Assembly: GCA_016713625.1 (NCBI GenBank)
Contig: JADJOT010000002.1
Coordinates: 186,001-250,000 of the forward strand
Source of the DNA: Candidatus Accumulibacter affinis
GTDB taxonomy: Bacteria; Pseudomonadota; Gammaproteobacteria; Burkholderiales; Rhodocyclaceae
DNA: 64,000 bases
Reading direction: 5' to 3'
This document shows, piece by piece, positions 41,217 through 50,580 of the stretch; the stretch's first letter is position 1, and each line of letters begins with the position of its first letter. The position numbers were made by a program, and so were the translations under genes. Below the pieces are notes generated by a model. That model did no database searches and was not told the DNA's origin. It was given only the letters and a program-made list of their open reading frames with translations.

Positions 41217-43007
41217 ATGCCAAGCCTCACGAATCCCTCGGAAATTGCCCGCGAGACCTTGCGTCTTCTGGTTGTCCGGCGTCTGCCGCCATCCCCTGAG
41301 AACTACCGGGACCTCTACCATGAGATTGCGGGCACGGGAGGCTTCGCGGAGGCTTTCCCGGAGCGTGAGCTGAAAGCACTGCAGAACTCTCTACCCAGGG
41401 AAACGCCCGTTCAGCAAAGGCTGGTGAGACGTTTTGAACAGGCGCTCAAGGGCACGAGTTGGGCGGAGCTCCGGGTGGGCGTTGGCGACCTGGTCAAGCA
41501 ACTCGGCAAGGAAAGCGAGCTGCCGTGGCATGATCTGTTCGGCGAGTTTCTGCGCCAATGGGAAAATAAACAGGCGGGACTGACCGTAGCCCGCAAGCGC
41601 GACGCATTTGAACGGGTGCTCGCCGCCGCTTCAGGCAATAGTGAGCTGCTGTTCGGACGACTGCAGGGCCTGCTGAAATCGTGGTCAGCCAATTCCCCGG
41701 CTGGCGAGGAAGATCTTCTTGTGGAGTCGGCTGACGACGCCCTGCCTGAGCCTGCTCTGCTGGGTGTCAATGACCTTGCTGCGGCGGCCAGCACCAACCG
41801 GGGCAGCGAGCTGTCAGGCGAGCTGCGCGATCTTTTCGCATACACCCTCGAAGTCGTCATTGCGACACAACTTGCCGATGAGCCGGAACTTGCCGCCGAT
41901 ACTCGCATGCTGGCCCACAAAGTTCGCAACGCCGCTTCGCGTTCATCGCTGCAAGGTTTGCTGGCGAGCATCAAGCGTCTTTCGTTCCGTCTGGAAATTC
42001 TCAGTGAAGACCGCTCCGAACTGCGCGCCGGCCTCCTCGATCTATTGCAGTTACTGATCGAAAACGTCGGCGAACTGGTCGTCGAAGACCGCTGGCTGAC
42101 GGGACAAATCGATATCGTCCGCGACATCGTCGGCGGTCCTTTGAACATCCGCGCAATCGGCGACGCCGCGATGCGACTCAAGGAAGTCGTTTTCAAACAG
42201 AGCCAGCTCAAGTACAGCCTCAACGAAGCCCGCCTGAGCCTCAAGCAGATGCTGGCCGGTTTTGTCGATCATCTCGCTGAATTCGCCGAATCGACTTCCG
42301 ACTATCACGACAAGATCGAAATCTGCGCGGCCAGGATCAGCGAGGCGGAGGACCTTACCCAACTCGAAGATGTCCTGGCCGAAGTGATCCGCGAGACCCG
42401 CATCATCCAGCTCAACGCGCAGCGCTCGCGTGACGACCTGCGTGCCACGCGGCAGCGCGTTGGCGAGGCCGAGGCGCGGATTAACGAACTGCAAGTCGAA
42501 CTCGACCGCGCGAGCACGCTGGTTCGCCACGACCAGCTGACTGGTGCGCTCAACCGCCGCGGCCTGGAGGAGGCTTTTGACAAGGAAGTCGCGCGTGCGC
42601 AGCGCCGCCAGTCGCCACTCTGCGTGGCCATGCTCGACATCGACAACTTCAAGAAACTCAACGACTCGCTCGGCCACGACGCCGGTGACGCGGCCTTGAT
42701 CCACCTCGCCACCGTGATCCGGGAAACGATGCGTCCTCAGGATACCGTTGCTCGCTTCGGTGGTGAGGAGTTCATCGTCGTTCTGCCCGACACCCCGGTC
42801 GGGGACGCCCAGAAGGCCATTACCCGCTTGCAGCGAGAGCTGACCCGGCGCATCTTCCTGCATGAAAACAACCGGCAATTGATCACCTTCAGCGCCGGCG
42901 TGAGCGAGTTTCAGGCGGGCGATACGCAGGTTTCGGTCACCAAGCGAGCAGACGAAGCGATGTATGCCGCCAAACAGGCGGGGAAAAATCGGGTCATGGT
43001 CGCCTGA
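41217..43007 (+). CDS. GGDEF diguanylate cyclase
   Basis: The 596-residue protein ends in a GGDEF domain. ARFGGEEFIVVLPD near residue 516 holds the active-site GGEEF that makes cyclic-di-GMP from two GTP. RPQD five residues earlier fits the allosteric I-site RxxD, so product inhibition is likely. DIDNFKKLNDSLGHDAGDAA is the metal/substrate loop. The first 420 residues are helical, with coiled-coil potential (RQRVGEAEARINELQVELDR just before GGDEF) and no membrane segment, so the protein is probably cytoplasmic. ATG 41217 is preferred over a TTG 18 bases upstream. The effector is unknown. Confidence 0.92.
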   Translation: MPSLTNPSEIARETLRLLVVRRLPPSPENYRDLYHEIAGTGGFAEAFPERELKALQNSLPRETPVQQRLVRRFEQALKGTSWAELRVGVGDLVKQLGKESELPWHDLFGEFLRQWENKQAGLTVARKRDAFERVLAAASGNSELLFGRLQGLLKSWSANSPAGEEDLLVESADDALPEPALLGVNDLAAAASTNRGSELSGELRDLFAYTLEVVIATQLADEPELAADTRMLAHKVRNAASRSSLQGLLASIKRLSFRLEILSEDRSELRAGLLDLLQLLIENVGELVVEDRWLTGQIDIVRDIVGGPLNIRAIGDAAMRLKEVVFKQSQLKYSLNEARLSLKQMLAGFVDHLAEFAESTSDYHDKIEICAARISEAEDLTQLEDVLAEVIRETRIIQLNAQRSRDDLRATRQRVGEAEARINELQVELDRASTLVRHDQLTGALNRRGLEEAFDKEVARAQRRQSPLCVAMLDIDNFKKLNDSLGHDAGDAALIHLATVIRETMRPQDTVARFGGEEFIVVLPDTPVGDAQKAITRLQRELTRRIFLHENNRQLITFSAGVSEFQAGDTQVSVTKRADEAMYAAKQAGKNRVMVA

Positions 43008-43049
43008 GGTGGAGACATGGCCCGTATGGCGGGGCGCGGACCGATGTTC

Positions 43050-43850
43050 TCAGGACAGATCAGCCGCTCCCCGCGTTGGCCTGCTGGCCAAGTACTTGAG
43101 CACCTCGCCGGCAGCCAGCAACCCGAAAGCGGCGGTCACGCAGACCGACGAACCGAAGCCGGCGCAGCTCAGCCCGCTGAGGGTCGGCGGATCCTCGCAG
43201 GCATCACCACGTTCCGGATAGCGTAGCGGTTCACTGGAGAACACCGCCGGGATGGTGAACTTCTTGCCGGCTTCGCGGCTGAAGCCGTAGTCTTTGCGCA
43301 GCAGCGAGCGCACCCTGGCGAGCAGCGGATCCTGAATGGTGCAGGCGAGGTCGGCGATCTGGATGCGCGTCGGATCGATCTGCCCGCCGGCGCCACCGGT
43401 GGTGATCAGCGGTACCGAACGACGCTTCGACCACGCAATCATTGCCGCTTTGCTGCGCACCTGGTCGATGGCGTCGATGATGTAGTCGAAGCCGCCGCCA
43501 AGCACCGTATCGAGGTTCTCCGGGGTCACGAAATCCTCGATTTCGCTGACCAGGCAATTCGGGTTGATGGCGCGAATCCTTTGCGCCATGGCGCTCACCT
43601 TGGCTTTGCCGAACTCGCCGTCGAGTGCATGCACCTGGCGGTTGACGTTGGATTCGGCAATCATGTCCAGGTCGATCAGGGTGATCCTGCCGATCGCAGA
43701 ACGCGCCAAGCCTTCGGCCGCCCATGAACCGACCCCACCGATGCCGACGACCGCAACGTGCGCCTCGCCGAAGCGCAGCAAGGCGTCGCCGCCGTAAAGG
43801 CGAGCGATACCGCCAAAGCGACGCGCCGGATCGAAAGTTGTCGCGCTCAT
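43050..43850 (-). CDS. tcdA: tRNA threonylcarbamoyladenosine dehydratase TcdA (CsdL)
   Basis: TcdA cyclises the t6A base at position 37 of ANN-decoding tRNAs into ct6A using ATP. The 266-residue E1-like protein has the nucleotide-binding segment VAVVGIGGVGSWAAEGLARS, DLDMIAESNVNRQVHAL, and the downstream DAIDQVRSKAAMIAWSKRR. It lacks the second domain of ThiF/MoeB, as expected for this family. ATG 43850 starts at the family N-terminus (FDPARRFGGIARLYG). It is a single-gene unit converging on the diguanylate cyclase. Confidence 0.93.
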   Translation of the reverse strand: MSATTFDPARRFGGIARLYGGDALLRFGEAHVAVVGIGGVGSWAAEGLARSAIGRITLIDLDMIAESNVNRQVHALDGEFGKAKVSAMAQRIRAINPNCLVSEIEDFVTPENLDTVLGGGFDYIIDAIDQVRSKAAMIAWSKRRSVPLITTGGAGGQIDPTRIQIADLACTIQDPLLARVRSLLRKDYGFSREAGKKFTIPAVFSSEPLRYPERGDACEDPPTLSGLSCAGFGSSVCVTAAFGLLAAGEVLKYLASRPTRGAADLS

Positions 43851-44075
43851 TATCGAGTGGACCCCCAGAAAGTGTGGCTGCCGAGTGTAACTGAAAGCCT
43901 GCCAATTGGCTGTCGCGGTGGCGACGATCGGCACGCGCCGCGCGCAGGCTGCAGGCGCCAAGCGGCAGCGCGATGCCTGGTCGCCACCACCCGCGCGCAG
44001 TCGTGCCGTGCATTCAACTGGCCGCAGACCGGCATGCTGGGCTAAACTTCGGGTTTTTGTTCACGAGGAACACAG

Positions 44076-44420
44076 ATGCCCATTGTCACCACGAACAGCG
44101 GTCTGGAAATCGAAGATATCATTGTTGGCAGCGGCCCCACCGCAAGTTCTGGTCAGCACGTCATCGTGCACTACACCGGCTGGCTGGCCGACGGCAAGAA
44201 GTTTGATTCGAGCGTCGACCGTAACGAACCCTTCCGCTTTCCGCTTGACGGCCGCCACGTCATTGCCGGCTGGGAAGAGGGTGTCCCGGGAATGAGTGTC
44301 GGCGGTATTCGCAAGCTGACCATTCCTGCCAGTCTGGCCTATGGTGCCCGCGGTGCCGGAAAGATGATTCCGCCGCACGCGAAGCTGGTATTCGAGATCG
44401 AGTTGCTCGATATTGCCTGA
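44076..44420 (+). CDS. FKBP-type peptidyl-prolyl cis-trans isomerase
   Basis: The 114-residue protein is a minimal FKBP domain with no signal peptide, so it is cytoplasmic. It shows VIVHYTGWLADGKKFDSSVD, FRFPLDGRHVIAGWEEGVPG and PASLAYGARGAGKMIPPHA, covering the FK506-binding pocket residues Tyr, Asp, Trp and Tyr. It accelerates proline isomerisation during folding. It lies 3 bases before the pseudouridine synthase gene and is probably co-transcribed. Confidence 0.94.
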   Translation: MPIVTTNSGLEIEDIIVGSGPTASSGQHVIVHYTGWLADGKKFDSSVDRNEPFRFPLDGRHVIAGWEEGVPGMSVGGIRKLTIPASLAYGARGAGKMIPPHAKLVFEIELLDIA

Positions 44421-44423
44421 TTG

Positions 44424-45359
44424 ATGGCCGAACGGCCACGCAAGACCCTGACTCCGCCACCGGGGATACGGGCTGCCGCAAGCAGCGCCCGCCCACCGGT
44501 GCGCGGCAGCATGAACCGGCCGAAGCCGGCAGCGACGGCTGCTGCCGGCAAGGTGCAGCCGCACGCGACCACGACGCGCGGTTCCGCCGTCTCGCCTGGC
44601 TCGCCGCCCCTTCCGGCAGGCAGCGCGCCGCCAGCTGGCACTCGCATCTCCAAGCTGATGGCCGAACGCGGTCTTTGTTCGCGCCGCGACGCCGATGCGT
44701 ACATTGCGCGCGGCTGGGTTTTTGTTGACGGGCAGCGAGTCAGCGAACTCGGAACTCGCGCTGATCCGGGGGTCGTGATCACCCTCGACCGTCAGGCACA
44801 GGCAAACCAGCAAAGCCGGTTGACGATCCTGCTGCACAAGCCGATGGGCTATGTCTCGGGGCAGCCGGAGCCCGGCTTTACGCCGGCAGTGAAGCTGATT
44901 CAGCCGGACAACCAGTACCGCACACCCGACACGCCGGTTTTTCATCCTGCCTGCCTGCAAGGGCTGGCGCCTGCGGGTCGGCTGGATATTGATTCGACCG
45001 GGCTGTTGGTCCTGACACAGGACGGGCGCGTGGCGCGCGAGTTGATTGGCGAAAACTCCGCCATCGACAAGGAATACCTGGTACGCGTCGAAGGGCATCT
45101 CGATGCCAAAGGGCTTGCGCTGCTCAATCATGGGCTCAGCCTCGACGACCGCAAGCTGAAACCGGCCAGGGTGGAATGGCTCAACGACGATCAGCTTCGC
45201 TTCGTTCTCCGCGAGGGCAGAAAGCGGCAGATCCGGCGCATGTGCGACCTGGTCGGGCTACGCGTCATTGGCCTCAAGCGGGTGCGCATCGGTGCGCTCA
45301 GACTCGGCGACCTGCCGCTTGGTCAGTGGCGTTTCCTGCGCCCGAGCGAGAAATTCTGA
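44424..45359 (+). CDS. RluF/RsuA-family rRNA pseudouridine synthase
   Basis: The 311-residue product has an S4 RNA-binding domain (GTRISKLMAERGLCSRRDAD, ARGWVFVDGQRVSE) and then the RsuA/RluB/E/F catalytic domain. The catalytic aspartate sits in AGRLDIDSTGLLVLTQDGR and the active-site loop is EGRKRQIRRMCDLVGLRVIG. HKPMGYVSGQPE fits the RluF subgroup, which modifies U2604 of 23S rRNA. The first 75 residues are a disordered Pro/Ala/Arg extension not needed for activity. ATG 44424 is chosen; a TTG one codon upstream is possible. Confidence 0.88.
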   Translation: MAERPRKTLTPPPGIRAAASSARPPVRGSMNRPKPAATAAAGKVQPHATTTRGSAVSPGSPPLPAGSAPPAGTRISKLMAERGLCSRRDADAYIARGWVFVDGQRVSELGTRADPGVVITLDRQAQANQQSRLTILLHKPMGYVSGQPEPGFTPAVKLIQPDNQYRTPDTPVFHPACLQGLAPAGRLDIDSTGLLVLTQDGRVARELIGENSAIDKEYLVRVEGHLDAKGLALLNHGLSLDDRKLKPARVEWLNDDQLRFVLREGRKRQIRRMCDLVGLRVIGLKRVRIGALRLGDLPLGQWRFLRPSEKF

Positions 45360-45458
45360 CGCGGTGCACCAGGACCTGATCGCGAGCAATTCGCCTGCAA
45401 TGGCGGTGGCGGCCGCCGCAGGGTTGCTGTCAATGCCCACCAATGCGTCAGCAACGCG

Positions 45459-46496
45459 TCAGAGAAAAACCGGCTCAGGGAAAAGTTCGATACCAAAACG
45501 CTCCCGGACATCCGCCTGCACAGCTTTCATCAGCGCGACCACCTCTTCGCCACGCGCGCCGCCACGATTGACCAGTACCAATGCCTGCTTCTCGTACATC
45601 CCGACGCGGCCAAGGTCGCGGCCTTTCCAACCACTCTGTTCGATCAGCCAGCCGGCAGCCAGCTTGACCCGACCATCGGCCTGAAGATAGCGGGGAACCT
45701 TCGGATACGCGCTGGCCAGACGTTCGCCGACCGCCGCATCCACCACCGGATTATGGAAAAAGCTGCCGGCGTTGGGCAGCACCGCCGGATCGGGCAACTT
45801 GCGGCTACGGACAGCGATCACCGCCGCGGCGATCTCTCTGGCGCTTGGGCGAGCGATCTGTTGCCGCGCCAGTTCGGCGGCCAGATCGGCGTAGCCGGTC
45901 AGCGCCTGCCAGGCTTTCGGCAGGCGGAAGGTCACCCGGGTGATGGCCAGGCGGCCATCGAGGTGCCAGCCCTGTTGCTTGAAGACACTGTCACGGTAGG
46001 CAAAACGGCAGGCGGCGCGATCGAGCCGTCTCGTCTTTCCGGTCAGCATGTCGCAGGCCTCGAGTGAGAGGAAGCGATCGGCGACCTCGAGGCCATAGGC
46101 GCCGATATTCTGGATTGGCGCGGCGCCGACGGTACCGGGGATCCAGGCCAGATTTTCCAGGCCCGGCCAGCCCTGCTCAAGCGTCCAGGTCACCAATTGA
46201 TGCCAGTTCTCACCGGCGCCGGCGCGCACATACCAGGCCTGGTCATCCTCGCCGATCAGTTCGCGGCCGCTGATCGCCATGTGCAACAGCAAGCCGTCAA
46301 AGTCACCGCTGAGGACGACATTGCTGCCATCCCCAAGGATGCAGCGGCGAGGCCCGCCGCTGCCGGCAAGTTGCGCGAGTTGATCGGCAGCAGTGATTTC
46401 GGCAAGCAAGGTGGCCCGACCGGGCAAGGCCAGCGTTGTCCGCGCGGACAGTTCAACGTCACGAAGCACGAAATCCGGAAGTTGCCCGTCAGCCAT
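45459..46496 (-). CDS. murB: UDP-N-acetylenolpyruvoylglucosamine reductase MurB
   Basis: MurB reduces UDP-GlcNAc-enolpyruvate to UDP-MurNAc with NADPH and FAD, an early step of peptidoglycan synthesis. The 345-residue length and LENLAWIPGTVGAAPIQNIG, then GAYGLEVADRF, identify the E. coli-type (type I) enzyme. FAYRDSVFK, SFFHNPVVD (active-site Ser region) and the C-terminal Glu segment (RERFGIELFPEPVFL) are present. It follows metH on the same strand by 26 bases, probably sharing the transcript. Confidence 0.96.
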   Translation of the reverse strand: MADGQLPDFVLRDVELSARTTLALPGRATLLAEITAADQLAQLAGSGGPRRCILGDGSNVVLSGDFDGLLLHMAISGRELIGEDDQAWYVRAGAGENWHQLVTWTLEQGWPGLENLAWIPGTVGAAPIQNIGAYGLEVADRFLSLEACDMLTGKTRRLDRAACRFAYRDSVFKQQGWHLDGRLAITRVTFRLPKAWQALTGYADLAAELARQQIARPSAREIAAAVIAVRSRKLPDPAVLPNAGSFFHNPVVDAAVGERLASAYPKVPRYLQADGRVKLAAGWLIEQSGWKGRDLGRVGMYEKQALVLVNRGGARGEEVVALMKAVQADVRERFGIELFPEPVFL

Positions 46497-46522
46497 CGGT
46501 CAGCCTGCGCCTGCGCGCGTTC

Positions 46523-49500
46523 TCAGAGCAGCGGCGCCAGCCAACGCCGGGCTTCCGGGACACTCAAGCCAGCGCGCTGTGCCCAGTCTTCCAGTTGATC
46601 ACCGGCGATCTTGCTGACGGCGAAGTAGTGCGCCTGCGGATGTGCCAGGTAGAAGCCGGAAACTGCCGCCGCGGGAGTCATCGCGAAGGATTCGGTCAAA
46701 GTCATTCCCGCATTGTGCGGGGCATCGAGCACGGCGAAGAGGGGACCCTTGGCGGTGTGATCGGGACAGGACGGATAGCCAGGAGCCGGCCGGATGCCGC
46801 GATAGTCCTCGCGGATCAGCGCCGCACGGTCGAGCGTTTCATCGCTGGCATAGCCCCAGTAGTCACGTCGCACCAGCCTGTGCAACCACTCGGCGCAGGC
46901 TTCGGCCAGGCGGTCGGCGATCGCCTTCAACAGGATCGCATGGTAATCGTCGTGCGCGGCGGCGAACTCGGCAAGCTTGGTCTCGATGCCAAAACCCGCG
47001 CCGACGGCAAAAGCGCCAATCCAGTCCGGCGTGCCGCGTTCGGCAACGTAATCACTCAGGCAGTAGTGCGGCTTGCCCGGCGGACGCTCGTGCTGCTGGC
47101 GAAGATTGTGCCAGATCATCAGTTTCTCGCTGCGCGACTCGTCGGCATAGATTTCGATGTCGTCGCCGACGGCGTTGGCCGCGAAGATGCCGAAGACGGC
47201 GTTGGCACTCAACCACTGCTCGCTGATCACTCTGGTCAGCAGCGCCTGCGCGTCAGCGAAGACGCCGCGTGCGGTAGGGCCTACGACAGGATCGTCGAGA
47301 ATCTTCGGGTAACTGCCGGCGAGATCCCAGGTCTGGAAAAAAGGGCCCCAGTCGATGTACTCGGCGAGGGTCGCCAGATCGACCTGGCGCAGCACGTGCA
47401 CGCCGGGCTTTTTCGGTGCGCTTGGCCGGTACGCGGGATCCTCGTTCCAGCGCAGGCGGTTGCTGCGCGCGGCCTGCAGCGTCACCAGCGGGATGCCTTT
47501 CTTGTTGGCGTGCTGCGCGCGCACCTTGTCGTGGTCAGCGGCCAGTTCAGCCCGGAATTCGGCAGCGTTGTCGATCGACAACAGGCGGGTGACGACGCCG
47601 ACGGCGCGCGAGGCATCGGGGACATAGACCACCGGCCCCGAGTAGTTCGGCGCGATCTTGATCGCCGTGTGCGCGCGGCTGGTCGTTGCCCCACCGATCA
47701 GCAGTGGCACCGGCGAGTCAGGGCCTTCGGCAAAGCCGAGGCGCTGCATCTCGGCCGCGACATGACTCATCTCTTCGAGCGACGGGGTGATCAGGCCTGA
47801 CAGGCCGACCGCCTGCGCGCCATGCTCTCGCGCAGCATGCAGAATCCGGTCGCAGGAAACCATGACGCCGAGATCGATGACTTCGTAACCGTTGCAGCCA
47901 AGCACGACGCCGACAATGTTTTTGCCGATGTCGTGCACGTCGCCCTTGACCGTGGCCATGATGATCCGCCCCTTGCTGCTGATACCCGTACGCAACTTTT
48001 CGGCTTCGATGAAGGGGATCAGGTGCGCCACCGCCTGCTTCATCACCCGCGCCGACTTGACCACCTGCGGCAGGAACATCTTGCCGGCGCCGAAGAGGTC
48101 ACCGACGACATTCATGCCGTTCATCAAGGGCCCCTCGATGACCGCCAGGGGCGGCTTGCCTGCGGACTCCAGCGCGGCACGACATTCTTCGGTATCCGCG
48201 ACCACGAAGTCGGTGACTCCCTTGACCAGGGCATGCGAAAGCCGCTCTTCGACCGGCAGTTCGCGCCAGCTGAGGTCGGGGCCGCTGTCGCGGGCTTTGC
48301 CCTCGCGCACCGTCTGAGCAAACTCGACCAGTGCTTCGCCGGCATCGGCGCGGCGGTTGAGCACCACGTCCTCGACCTTGTCCCGGAGAAGCGGGTCAAC
48401 ATCATCGTACACACCAAGCATGCCGGCATTGACGATTCCCATCGACAATCCGGCCTTGATGGCGTGATAGAGAAAGACCGTGTGGATCGCCTCACGCACG
48501 GCATCGTTGCCGCGGAAGGAGAAGGAGACGTTGGAGACGCCGCCGGAGATCTGCGTTCCCGGCAGGCTGGCACGAATCCAGGTGCAGGCCTCGATGAAGT
48601 CGACGGCGTAGTTGTTGTGCTCTTCGATGCCAGTGGCGATGGCGAAGATGTTCGGGTCGAAGATGATGTCTTCGGGCGGGAAAGCTGCCTGTTCGGTGAG
48701 CAACTGGTAGGCGCGGGCGCAGATTTCGGTCTTGCGCTGGAAGGTATCGGCCTGTCCGGCCTCGTCGAAAGCCATCACCACCACCGCCGCACCATATCGG
48801 CGCGCCAGCCTGGCCTGGCGAAGGAACTCGGCTTCGCCCTCCTTCATCGAGATCGAGTTAACGATCCCCTTGCCCTGGATGCACTTGAGGCCAGCCTCGA
48901 TGATCTCCCATTTCGACGAGTCGATCATGATCGGTACCCGCGAGATGTCCGGCTCGCTGGCGATCAATTTGAGGAAGCGATCCATCGCTGCCTGCGAATC
49001 GAGCATCGCCTCATCCATGTTGATGTCGATCACCTGCGCGCCGCTTTCCACCTGCTGCCGGGCAACCGCCAGCGCATCGTCGAAGCGGCCTTCGAGAATC
49101 ATCCGGGCAAAGGCCCGCGAACCGGTGACGTTGGTCCGCTCGCCGACGTTGACGAACAGCGACCCCTTGCCGACGTTGAATGGCTCGAGACCCGACAGCC
49201 GGAGCTTGCGTTCAAGCTGCGGGAAGATGCGCGGCCTGACTCCCGCAACGCCTCTGGCAATGGCCGCGATATGTTCCGGTGAGGTGCCGCAGCAGCCACC
49301 GACAATATTGACGAAACCCTGCTTCGCCCAGTCGGAGATTTCCGCTGCGAGTTGCTCCGGGGTCTCGTCATAGCCGCCGAAAGCATTCGGCAGGCCGGCA
49401 TTGGGGTGCGCCGAAACGAAGCAATCGCAGAGATGGGCAAGCTCTTCGACGTACTGGCGCAGGTCGCCGGCGCCGAGGGCGCAGTTGAGGCCAAAGCTCA

Positions 49501-50224
49501 ACGGACGAATGTGGTTCAGAGAGTTCCAGAAGGCTTCGGCGGTCTGCCCGGATAGCGTCCTTCCGGAGGCGTCGGTAATCGTTCCGGAAATCATCACCGG
49601 CCAGCGTCGCCCGGCCGTCTCGAAGTGTTGGTCGATGGCGAAGAGCGCGGCCTTGGCGTTCAAGGTATCAAAAACCGTTTCGACCAGCAGAATGTCGGCG
49701 CCACCATCGCAGAGGCCGCGTATCGCTTCGGCGTAGTTGCCGACCAGTTCGTCGAAGCTGGTATTCCGGTAACCAGGGTCGTTGACGTCGGGCGAAATCG
49801 ACGCAGTGCGCGAGGTCGGTCCGATGACGCCGGCGACAAAACGCGGCTTCGCCGGGTCACTGGCGGTGAACTCGTCACAGACAGCCCGGGCCAGGCTGGC
49901 GCCGGCCACATTCAGCTCATAAACGATGGCTTCGAGGTGATAGTCCGCCTGCGAAACGCTGGTCGAGTTGAAGGTATTGGTTTCGAGAATATCAGCGCCA
50001 GCGGCCAGATACTCGGCGTGAATCGCCCGGATGATGTCCGGTCGGGTCAGCAGCAGGAGGTCGTTGTTGCCCTTCAGATCATGCGCATGTTTGGCGAAGC
50101 GATCACCGCGGTAATCCGCTTCCTGCAAGCCCTGCCGCTGGATCATCGTACCCATCGCGCCGTCGAGAACGAGGATGTCCTGCTCGAGGCGCGCGGTCAG
50201 TTCGGCTGTACGGTCAGGCTGCAT
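46523..50224 (-). CDS. metH: Cobalamin-dependent methionine synthase MetH
   Basis: MetH transfers the methyl group of methyltetrahydrofolate to homocysteine through methylcobalamin. The 1233 residues hold all four modules: homocysteine domain (LDGAMGTMIQRQGLQEADYR, zinc ligands in VGGCCGTSPEHI), pterin domain (VNVGERTNVTGSRAFARMI), cobalamin domain (ATVKGDVHDIGKNIVGVVLG, His ligating cobalt) and the C-terminal reactivation domain (RPAPGYPSCPDHTAK). ATG 50224 has a good AAGGGA site. An in-frame ATG at 50308, directly behind the riboswitch, would add 28 residues that span a terminator hairpin. Confidence 0.97.
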   Translation of the reverse strand: MQPDRTAELTARLEQDILVLDGAMGTMIQRQGLQEADYRGDRFAKHAHDLKGNNDLLLLTRPDIIRAIHAEYLAAGADILETNTFNSTSVSQADYHLEAIVYELNVAGASLARAVCDEFTASDPAKPRFVAGVIGPTSRTASISPDVNDPGYRNTSFDELVGNYAEAIRGLCDGGADILLVETVFDTLNAKAALFAIDQHFETAGRRWPVMISGTITDASGRTLSGQTAEAFWNSLNHIRPLSFGLNCALGAGDLRQYVEELAHLCDCFVSAHPNAGLPNAFGGYDETPEQLAAEISDWAKQGFVNIVGGCCGTSPEHIAAIARGVAGVRPRIFPQLERKLRLSGLEPFNVGKGSLFVNVGERTNVTGSRAFARMILEGRFDDALAVARQQVESGAQVIDINMDEAMLDSQAAMDRFLKLIASEPDISRVPIMIDSSKWEIIEAGLKCIQGKGIVNSISMKEGEAEFLRQARLARRYGAAVVVMAFDEAGQADTFQRKTEICARAYQLLTEQAAFPPEDIIFDPNIFAIATGIEEHNNYAVDFIEACTWIRASLPGTQISGGVSNVSFSFRGNDAVREAIHTVFLYHAIKAGLSMGIVNAGMLGVYDDVDPLLRDKVEDVVLNRRADAGEALVEFAQTVREGKARDSGPDLSWRELPVEERLSHALVKGVTDFVVADTEECRAALESAGKPPLAVIEGPLMNGMNVVGDLFGAGKMFLPQVVKSARVMKQAVAHLIPFIEAEKLRTGISSKGRIIMATVKGDVHDIGKNIVGVVLGCNGYEVIDLGVMVSCDRILHAAREHGAQAVGLSGLITPSLEEMSHVAAEMQRLGFAEGPDSPVPLLIGGATTSRAHTAIKIAPNYSGPVVYVPDASRAVGVVTRLLSIDNAAEFRAELAADHDKVRAQHANKKGIPLVTLQAARSNRLRWNEDPAYRPSAPKKPGVHVLRQVDLATLAEYIDWGPFFQTWDLAGSYPKILDDPVVGPTARGVFADAQALLTRVISEQWLSANAVFGIFAANAVGDDIEIYADESRSEKLMIWHNLRQQHERPPGKPHYCLSDYVAERGTPDWIGAFAVGAGFGIETKLAEFAAAHDDYHAILLKAIADRLAEACAEWLHRLVRRDYWGYASDETLDRAALIREDYRGIRPAPGYPSCPDHTAKGPLFAVLDAPHNAGMTLTESFAMTPAAAVSGFYLAHPQAHYFAVSKIAGDQLEDWAQRAGLSVPEARRWLAPLL

Positions 50225-50267
50225 GGATGTTCCCTTGTTTGTTCGCTGGTCTCGTGCGGCGGTTGCA

Positions 50268-50302
50268 AAACAGAAAACCCGTCGACGCAAAGCTCGACGG
50301 GT
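50268..50302 (-). terminator. Intrinsic terminator in the metH leader
   Basis: On the minus strand ACCCGTCGA, an 8-base loop and TCGACGGGT form a perfect 9-base-pair stem followed by TTTCTGTTTTG. It lies between the SAM-II-like element and the metH start, so it can act as the attenuation output. It also falls inside the in-frame extension from ATG 50308. Confidence 0.75.
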
Positions 50303-50311
50303 CTTCATGTG

Positions 50312-50373
50312 GACCTCGCTTTAGCGGCATTTTTAAGGCGCCCGCAATCTGTTGATGTCAAATCGGCGCCGAC
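50312..50373 (-). promoter_or_regulatory. SAM-II-like riboswitch in the metH leader
   Basis: On the minus strand the RNA has stem GGCGCC (plus 50365-50370) pairing with GGCGCC (50337-50342), enclosing GATTTGA and GATTGCGG. The 3' part TTAAAAATGCCGCTAAAGC follows. GCGG in the loop can pair with CCGC downstream to close the pseudoknot. GATTTGA, the A-rich strand and GCTAAAGC are hallmarks of SAM-II riboswitches. GAGG, a potential ribosome site, directly follows, then ATG 50308. Binding of S-adenosylmethionine would be expected to shut off metH. The class is best known from Alphaproteobacteria. Confidence 0.7.
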
Positions 50374-50400
50374 CCGGGAGCTCGCCAAGGCAGGGTTGCG

Positions 50401-50429
50401 AATCTACTCGCGGGGGAATCCATTGTCAA
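50401..50429 (-). promoter_or_regulatory. Sigma-70 promoter of metH
   Basis: On the minus strand a perfect TTGACA (plus 50424-50429), a 17-base spacer and TAGATT (50401-50406) lie just upstream of the SAM-II-like element, giving a leader of about 170 bases before ATG 50224. Confidence 0.7.
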
Positions 50430-50580
50430 GGCGAGATCAGGTTGTCTGAGTATGGGTCAGGGAGCGAGAGCGCAAAAGTACAGGGCAATCGCATGCATCC
50501 TGCGCTGCGTCAGGACGATTGCTGTGGATGAACTCAGAGACGCTTAGAATGCCTGTTTTCCGCGCTGGTGGTCGCACACA

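Noticed and set aside
46436..49282. Long frames antisense to metH
   Set aside because: Same cause; MetH domains are all on the minus strand.
50312..50429. Cobalamin or SAH riboswitch in front of metH
   Set aside because: The B12-box and the SAH-riboswitch core are absent, while the SAM-II pseudoknot pairing and loop are present.
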